This document shows positions 22,427 to 26,585 of a stretch of 26,585 nt of DNA, piece by piece. Positions within the stretch are counted from its first letter, which is position 1, and each line of letters begins with the position of its first letter. A program made the translations under genes and the position numbers. The stretch is from an uncultured bacterium (lineage in GTDB: Bacteria; Bacteroidota; Bacteroidia; Bacteroidales; Bacteroidaceae), in contig CAJMPR010000035.1 in assembly GCA_905215345.1 (NCBI GenBank), positions 1 through 26,585 of the forward strand. The letters run 5' to 3'. The notes beneath the pieces are model-generated. The model ran no database searches, was not told the DNA's origin, and worked only from the letters and a program-made list of their open reading frames with translations.

Positions 22427-22978
22427 TTATTGGTATTTATTAAGGTATTCTTGTAAGCCACCTTTTTGTCCCATACCGATAGCTTCAAACTTCCACTGGC
22501 CGTTTCTTTTATAGATACGACCAAATTCAACGGCTGTCTCAACAGAAAAATCCTCTTCAAGCTCATATTTTAAGATTTCTTCCTGTGTATCTGTATTGAA
22601 AATACGGATGAAAGAATTGTGGACTTGACCGAAGTTTTGTTTACGTTCAGCTGCTTTGTGGATTGTAACTACAATTACAATTTCTGACGCTTTCGGTGTA
22701 ATAGATGTTAAATCTATTTTGATACTTTCATCATCGCCATCTCCTTCGCCTGTGAGATTATCTCCAGTGTGTTCAACTGCGCCATCTGGAGATACGAGCT
22801 GATTATAGAAGACAAAATAGTCATCAGAAATTAATTTCTTATCCTCTCCAAGAATGAATACTGATGCGTCCAAATCGAAATCTTCGCCAGTACTTGATGA
22901 GTTGGTATCCCAACCCAAACCGATTGTGAATTTGGGCAAATCTACATTTACTCGTTGTCCTTTTTCAAGATTGATCAT
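22427..22978 (-). CDS. TerD-family protein (second in the array)
   Basis: A 183-residue classical TerD/TerE-type protein. Ca2+-site motifs are DFDLDAS (33-39), GDNLTGEGD (72-80) and GDDES (81-85); 'NFGQVHNSFIRI' and 'FGRIYKRNGQWKFEAIG' are typical late segments. It is very similar to the first TerD. The family binds Ca2+ and is part of tellurite, phage and stress resistance loci. It is preceded by a 74-base gap with a promoter-like sequence, so it may have its own start of transcription. Confidence 0.94.
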   Translation of the reverse strand: MINLEKGQRVNVDLPKFTIGLGWDTNSSSTGEDFDLDASVFILGEDKKLISDDYFVFYNQLVSPDGAVEHTGDNLTGEGDGDDESIKIDLTSITPKASEIVIVVTIHKAAERKQNFGQVHNSFIRIFNTDTQEEILKYELEEDFSVETAVEFGRIYKRNGQWKFEAIGMGQKGGLQEYLNKYQ

Positions 22979-23015
22979 ATTATATCGTTTTTTGTGTCAT
23001 TGATGAATTTATTGT

Positions 23016-23047
23016 CAAAGGCATTGAAACTTTATTTTGTTTACAAA
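23016..23047 (-). promoter_or_regulatory. Promoter-like sequence inside the ter array
   Basis: On the minus strand, TTTG (23047-23044), 20 bases, then TGCCTTTG (23023-23016). This is the Bacteroides -33/-7 pattern with one mismatch (TG for TA). Transcription would start near 23009, about 31 bases before the second terD gene. It would give expression of most of the island independent of the region upstream of the first terD. Confidence 0.4.
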
Positions 23048-23052
23048 CCGCA

Positions 23053-23610
23053 TTAGTAGGCATATTTATCTACAAAGTATTGCAGTCCACCTTTATAGCC
23101 AATACCCATTGCTTCAAATTTCCACTCAGAACCACGTTTATATAAACGACCAAATTCTACTGCTGTTTCAATAGAGAAATCCTCATCTAAGTCGTAACGG
23201 GCAATATCTTCATTAGTTACTGCATTGTAAATTCGGATATATGAATTATGTACCTGTCCAAAGTTTTGTTTTCTTGCAATTGCTTCATGGATTGTTACTG
23301 TGAAGATTATTTCCTCAATACGTGGATCAACTTTGGTCAAATCTACGGTTAGAGTTTCGTCATCACCACCATCACTATTACCTCCCGTCAAATCATCGCC
23401 TGAAGATTCGACAGCTCCATCTGGTGATTTTTGATTATTATAGAAAACAAAAAACTCGTCTTGTGGAAGTTTTTTATTACTACCTAACATAAATGCTGAA
23501 GCATCTAAATCAAAATCAAATCCAGTACTCTCATTAGGATCCCATCCTAAACCAACACCGACTTTTGACAAGCCAATTTCAATGCGCTGTCCTTTTTGCA
23601 GGTTAATCAT
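23053..23610 (-). CDS. terD: TerD-family protein (first in the array)
   Basis: A 185-residue classical TerD protein and the first gene of the island. Ca2+-site motifs are DFDLDAS (32-38), SGDDLTGG (70-77) and GGDDE (81-85). The remaining signature segments ('ARKQNFGQVHNSYIRI', 'EFGRLYKRGSEWKFEAMG') are all present, so it should fold and bind Ca2+. Start ATG is at 23608-23610; 50 bases upstream begins the inverted repeat of the candidate invertible segment. No good fixed promoter is seen in those 50 bases (best match TAGTTTCA). It is separated from the next terD by 74 bases, the only sizeable gap among the four. Confidence 0.94.
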   Translation of the reverse strand: MINLQKGQRIEIGLSKVGVGLGWDPNESTGFDFDLDASAFMLGSNKKLPQDEFFVFYNNQKSPDGAVESSGDDLTGGNSDGGDDETLTVDLTKVDPRIEEIIFTVTIHEAIARKQNFGQVHNSYIRIYNAVTNEDIARYDLDEDFSIETAVEFGRLYKRGSEWKFEAMGIGYKGGLQYFVDKYAY

Positions 23611-23660
23611 AATGCTCTAATTTATTTAATATTGATGTTTGAAACTATATTTCTGTATGT

Positions 23661-23675
23661 ACTCTTACATAGAGT
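23661..23675. repeat. Inverted repeat, left copy (candidate recombination site)
   Basis: ACTCTTACATAGAGT. It is the exact reverse complement of 23824-23838. Each copy is itself an imperfect palindrome, ACTCT and AGAGT around five bases, as expected for a core site bound by two tyrosine recombinase monomers. Identity stops sharply at the 15 bases. Confidence 0.85.
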
Positions 23676-23801
23676 TAGTACGCATTCTCATATCACTGAA
23701 TCCGTGGCATTTAAATAATATGTTTGAAGTATTTCGTCAAACATTTACCTTTTGTGATGAAACTTTTGAAAAGAAAAGCATATTATCTGCAAATAAATTT
23801 G

Positions 23802-23809
23802 TAACTTTG
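23802..23809 (+). promoter_or_regulatory. Bacteroides -7 box inside the candidate invertible segment
   Basis: TAACTTTG (followed by C) is an exact match to TAnnTTTG. The -33 position has no TTTG; the nearest upstream TTTG (23765-23768) is 33 bases away, too far. In the present orientation transcription would start near 23816 and run antisense into the recombinase gene. Confidence 0.5.
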
Positions 23810-23823
23810 CAAATGGTTGATGT

Positions 23824-23838
23824 ACTCTATGTAAGAGT
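23824..23838. repeat. Inverted repeat, right copy (candidate recombination site)
   Basis: ACTCTATGTAAGAGT, the exact reverse complement of 23661-23675. It lies 115 bases from the stop codon of the tyrosine recombinase gene and 14 bases after the -7 box. Confidence 0.85.
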
Positions 23839-23953
23839 GAGAACTTTTATCAAACAACCACATTTTACCACGAGATATTACGATACAAGTAGTTAGCATT
23901 CAATATTTTCCATATTGGATACAGTTGAAATCTACTACAACTAAATTGTTATA

Positions 23954-25177
23954 TTATTTGTTTTTCTCCAAAAGATTCAAAATCTTATTATTAGCATTAT
24001 CAATGACATTAGTCTGAATAGATGCAAGATAGATGCGTGTCGTCTCCTCATTATCATGTCCCATACCAAGACTGATGGCCTGCATAGGCACATTTTTCGA
24101 TTGGGCTATACTTGCCCAAGAATGCCGGGCCACGTACATGGTTAGTGGAATAGGAATTTTCGCAAGTTCTGCAATCTTCTTTAAATACCTGTTGATTAGC
24201 ATCATTTTATTCAAATACTGCTTACGTTCAGTTCCATCTTCTTTTGTGATAATAGGGAAAAGAAAAGGATTATTTGAATCAAGATGCTTATTGGCTATCG
24301 CTTCCATTTGTTTTTCCCATTTTACAACTAACTGTTGCCCTGTTTTTCGACGATTATACACGACAAATCCATTTGAAAGGTTCTTCTTTTTCAGGTATGC
24401 AATATCAATGAATGACATTCCGCGCATATAGAAAGAAAACAGAAACATATCCCTTGCAAAATCAAGGGTAGGGGTACTGCTCAAATCCAAATCTTTAATC
24501 TTTTTTATTTCTTTCAAACTAATAGCACGTTTTGAAGTCTTGTCTACTCCGGTATAAACCCGTTTGAAAGGATTGGTCTGTTCTGTAAGTCCATCATCTA
24601 CCGCACGATTATAGACACTGCGGAAAACCCTTAAATAGAAAGAGGTCGTATTTCGGCATAAACCGAATATGCGCATATGACTTTCATATTGACAAATCAA
24701 AGCCTCGTCAATTATGTCAAAAAACAAATCTTCTCCATTCCTAAACTTCATAAAGCTAAGAAGCATCTGCTTGTATGTCTCACTTGTCCGTTCTTTTCCT
24801 GTACTTTTTAATTTCTCTATTTGAATTTTGAGATATTCAAAAACTGTCGTTTTATTAGAAGATTGGGCATTATATTCTCGTATGATTTCATCTACCGAAA
24901 AACATCTTCCTTTATTCTTAAATTGCTCAATGATTTTATTCAATCTGTTTTTCTCCCATGCAATTTTCTCTCGAACAGATTTGATAGCTTTCAGTCGGTT
25001 CGGAGCAATAAGCGATTGCATGACAATATCACAACGATGTTCATCCCACTCGGATTCATATATCCTATAAGATGTTCCTATTTGTTTTACCACTCTTTCG
25101 TGGATAACTTGAAAATACAAAGTGCCCTCTTTCTCTGGGAGAGAGGACACTCTAAACTTTAATTTTATTGATGCCAT
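23954..25177 (-). CDS. Tyrosine recombinase (Bacteroides integrase/invertase type)
   Basis: A 407-residue site-specific recombinase. It has an N-terminal arm-binding-like region (about 1-100, 'EGTLYFQVIHERVVKQI'), a SAM-like core-binding domain (about 110-205) and a catalytic domain (about 215-400). Catalytic residues are R252 (FYMRGMS), K278 (RRKTGQ), R351 with Y348 in the usual His position (YVARHSWAS, common in this Bacteroides group), H374 (GMGHDNE) and the nucleophile Y383 (TTRIYL). It cuts and rejoins DNA through a 3'-phosphotyrosine. Members of this group include element integrases and the Tsr-type promoter invertases of Bacteroides. No excisionase gene is beside it. Its start is only 12 bases after the mobC stop, so it may be expressed by read-through from mobC. 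AT-rich composition differs from mobC. Confidence 0.92.
   Translation of the reverse strand: MASIKLKFRVSSLPEKEGTLYFQVIHERVVKQIGTSYRIYESEWDEHRCDIVMQSLIAPNRLKAIKSVREKIAWEKNRLNKIIEQFKNKGRCFSVDEIIREYNAQSSNKTTVFEYLKIQIEKLKSTGKERTSETYKQMLLSFMKFRNGEDLFFDIIDEALICQYESHMRIFGLCRNTTSFYLRVFRSVYNRAVDDGLTEQTNPFKRVYTGVDKTSKRAISLKEIKKIKDLDLSSTPTLDFARDMFLFSFYMRGMSFIDIAYLKKKNLSNGFVVYNRRKTGQQLVVKWEKQMEAIANKHLDSNNPFLFPIITKEDGTERKQYLNKMMLINRYLKKIAELAKIPIPLTMYVARHSWASIAQSKNVPMQAISLGMGHDNEETTRIYLASIQTNVIDNANNKILNLLEKNK
25121..25151 (-). other. Hairpin-forming sequence at the start of the recombinase gene
   Basis: The arms 25121-25133 and 25139-25151 are 13 bases each around a 5-base loop. In the minus-strand mRNA twelve of thirteen positions can pair (one as G-U). 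It begins 26 bases after the ATG (codons 9-19). It could hinder translation or cause early termination. It may simply reflect the conserved coding of the 'SSLPEKEGTL' segment. Confidence 0.5.
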
Positions 25178-25189
25178 GTGATTACATAT

Positions 25190-26585
25190 TTATTTGACTT
25201 TATATTTCTGAATCTCTTGTATCATTTCTTTTACATCCTCTCCAACCTGTACGAAGTTCTTGTAAAGGATGCGTTCCCGTTCATCCCTTGATTTGAAGGT
25301 ATAGAACTTAGGAAGCGGTACATAGCCGGCTTCTTCCTTTTTTATCTCCTTCATGTCGAAATCCGTCTTGCAGTAGAACTTGGAGGTCTTGAACTCCTCG
25401 CTTTCCTGAATGTTCATGCTTCCACCGCTTCCTGTTTTTGTCTGCACAAAGTCACGTGCAGTCTGACCGCATATCCAGCCGGTAGGCATATCGGAGATTT
25501 TGGATGCCGGAACAAGGCTATCCATATTCTCATTGAGGTTGATGGAGGTTTTGTCCCGGTCGATAGTTACACCCTTTTTGAGTTGTACTACCTTACCGAA
25601 GATGTCGGATGATAACCATTCCAAGGTCTCTTTGGAACGGGCAGAACCGCTGACCACATTGCCGACAGTGGTGATAATCTTCTGCATACCTACCTTGCCA
25701 TAGTCCGCTTCGAGTTGCGGCAACTCCTGAAATCCCAACGCTACCGATACCTTGTTGCTTCGTGCCGTACCGATAAGGCGGTCAATCTTGTGGAAATATA
25801 GAGTAGGTAACTCATCCACGATAATGCTTACCGGGATATTCTTACCTTGTCCGGTATTTACCCTTGTAACAAGACGATTGAGGATAAGGGCGTTCAGCGC
25901 ACCGATGATGCTCTCCATTTCCGGGTCGTTGGCAATAAGCAGGTAAGAGGGATTCTTGGGGTCAGAGACTTTCAAGTCGAAGTCGTCACCGTCCTTGTGG
26001 AATATCCAATAGCTCTCCTTGGTGGCAAGGCGTGAGGTATAGACACGCAGCGTACCAATCATACCTTCCAACTGTTCCATTGCCTTGTTCTTCAAGGCGG
26101 TCTGGAACGGACCAAGCAACGGTGCCACCTCGTTGTCGGTCTCCAACACCTCAAAGATGGTCTGATAGCTCTCGTTAAGGAACGAAAGGATATGAGGCAT
26201 ATCGGAATACTTTCCGAGCCAGTAGGCCGGCTCTACTTCCTCGCCAGCGGAATTGAATACACGCCCGGTGGTGATCATCCGTTTGGTCTGTTTGTCCTGT
26301 ACCTTTTCCGCCGTGAGCATATTACCGTCCTTGTCGTAGGGTTCTTTCCCCCAGTTGCAGAAGAAATAGATACAGGCTGCCAGGAAGTTGACAGCGGAGG
26401 TCTGGAAGAACTGGTCGCTGCCTCCGCCTCCTTCTTTCTTGCCTTTCTGCAAGGACTCAAGCAGGGTTTCTGCGGTTTCGGATGCGGCAGCAAGGTTGTT
26501 GATGTATTTCAACTGGATAGGATTTACCCTGCGGCTGTATTCCACATCCACGAAGTTGATGATGTTGAATTTGCACCCCTTGGGC
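25190..26585 (-). CDS. mobC: MobC-type conjugative coupling protein, 5' end outside window
   Basis: The frame is open to the window edge (465 codons seen; the first residues visible are PKGCKFNIINFVDVEYS), so the N-terminus and Walker A are missing. The visible part is the C-terminal two thirds of a VirD4/TraG-like ATPase of Bacteroides conjugative elements. A Walker B-like strand reads VSIIVDELPTLYF, followed by 'GTARSNKVSVALGFQELPQLEADYG' and 'GNVVSGSARSKETLEWLS'. The GTG used as a start at 26551 is internal. The protein links the relaxosome to the type IV secretion channel and drives DNA transfer. GC-rich codon use matches the backbone at the other end of the window. Confidence 0.9.
   Translation of the reverse strand, partial: PKGCKFNIINFVDVEYSRRVNPIQLKYINNLAAASETAETLLESLQKGKKEGGGGSDQFFQTSAVNFLAACIYFFCNWGKEPYDKDGNMLTAEKVQDKQTKRMITTGRVFNSAGEEVEPAYWLGKYSDMPHILSFLNESYQTIFEVLETDNEVAPLLGPFQTALKNKAMEQLEGMIGTLRVYTSRLATKESYWIFHKDGDDFDLKVSDPKNPSYLLIANDPEMESIIGALNALILNRLVTRVNTGQGKNIPVSIIVDELPTLYFHKIDRLIGTARSNKVSVALGFQELPQLEADYGKVGMQKIITTVGNVVSGSARSKETLEWLSSDIFGKVVQLKKGVTIDRDKTSINLNENMDSLVPASKISDMPTGWICGQTARDFVQTKTGSGGSMNIQESEEFKTSKFYCKTDFDMKEIKKEEAGYVPLPKFYTFKSRDERERILYKNFVQVGEDVKEMIQEIQKYKVK

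Larger units (their letters stand above)
23661..23838. other. Candidate invertible promoter segment (OFF orientation) upstream of the ter island
   Basis: This is most of the 343-base gene-free stretch 23611-23953. A 148-base AT-rich interior is bounded by a perfect 15-bp inverted repeat. The interior has one exact Bacteroides -7 box, TAACTTTG on the plus strand, and none on the minus strand. It therefore faces away from the ter genes and towards the 3' end of the recombinase gene. Inversion would put the box at 23697-23690 on the minus strand, about 73 bases before the first terD. Small reading frames crossing the segment look accidental. The rest of the gap (23839-23953) holds only a 6-bp hairpin (CAATAT/ATATTG, 23901-23917). 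Inversion itself is inferred. Confidence 0.6.

Noticed and set aside
8033..23610. Presence of TerC, TerA or the metabolite-synthesis genes of classical ter loci
   Set aside because: No protein in the window has the membrane pattern of TerC or ATP-grasp/phosphoribosyltransferase motifs. They may lie elsewhere.
23661..23838. The inverted repeats as the attachment sites of the integrated cargo
   Set aside because: Attachment sites flanking an insertion would be direct repeats at its two ends. These are inverted, 148 bases apart, and I found no copy near the other end (about 2730). A promoter switch fits better, though not proven.
23639..23896. 85-codon plus-strand frame across the candidate invertible segment
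   Set aside because: It starts before one inverted repeat and ends after the other, so inversion would break it. It also contains the -7 box and has no recognisable domain.
1..26585. CRISPR arrays, tRNA or rRNA genes, insertion sequences
   Set aside because: No regularly spaced repeats, no tRNA cloverleaf or rRNA-like stretches, and no transposase genes were seen on either strand.

Overview
The window looks like part of an integrative conjugative element (ICE, conjugative transposon) from a gut Bacteroidales bacterium (Bacteroides, Parabacteroides or a close relative). The evidence is a MobC-type coupling protein and a DUF4099 protein of the kind carried by Bacteroides elements, promoters of the Bacteroidetes form (TTTG, about 20 bases, TAnnTTTG), and mostly tight gene packing without clear Shine-Dalgarno sites. 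Species cannot be read from the sequence.

Layout. (1) 1-2729: ICE backbone. A leftward operon runs DUF4099 gene, 76-residue protein, then a protein cut by the window edge. A rightward M23 peptidase diverges from it across a regulatory region with a palindrome. (2) 2745-7970: leftward accessory genes. These are a PD-(D/E)XK nuclease of the PGN_0703 type, a zinc-ribbon protein, a DUF1810/ADP-ribosylglycohydrolase fusion, a small XRE regulator and a secreted TPR/retropepsin-like protein. (3) 8033-23610: a large leftward Ter (tellurium/stress) signalling island. In order of transcription it has four TerD-family proteins, a TerY-like vWA protein, a TerB-like protein, a second short TerY, an AIM24-family protein, a long TerY with zinc ribbon, a PP2C phosphatase, a Ser/Thr-type kinase, a DUF2569-like membrane protein, a GYF-PrsW intramembrane protease, a zinc-finger/PH-like protein, a second TerB-like protein and a PMCA-type Ca2+ ATPase. 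(4) 23611-23953: non-coding region with a candidate invertible promoter. (5) 23954-25177: tyrosine recombinase. (6) 25190-26585: mobC, backbone again, cut at its 5' end.

How it may work together. The long TerY, PP2C and kinase form the TerY-P triad described for Ter systems. Around it are Ca2+-binding TerD proteins, metal-binding vWA domains, acidic TerB-like proteins, a Ca2+ pump and membrane-signalling proteins including PrsW. A reasonable inference is an envelope or metal/calcium stress-sensing system carried as ICE cargo. The classical TerC membrane protein and the nucleoside-like metabolite genes of other Ter clusters are not in this window.

The most interesting observation is just upstream of the Ter island. 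A perfect 15-bp inverted repeat (23661-23675 and 23824-23838) encloses 148 bp holding one consensus Bacteroides -7 box (TAACTTTG). That box points away from the ter genes in this assembly, and a tyrosine recombinase gene lies next to it. This is the architecture of a Bacteroides phase-variable promoter captured in the OFF orientation, and would make a whole Ter island phase-variable. An internal promoter-like sequence after the first terD could give basal expression of the rest.
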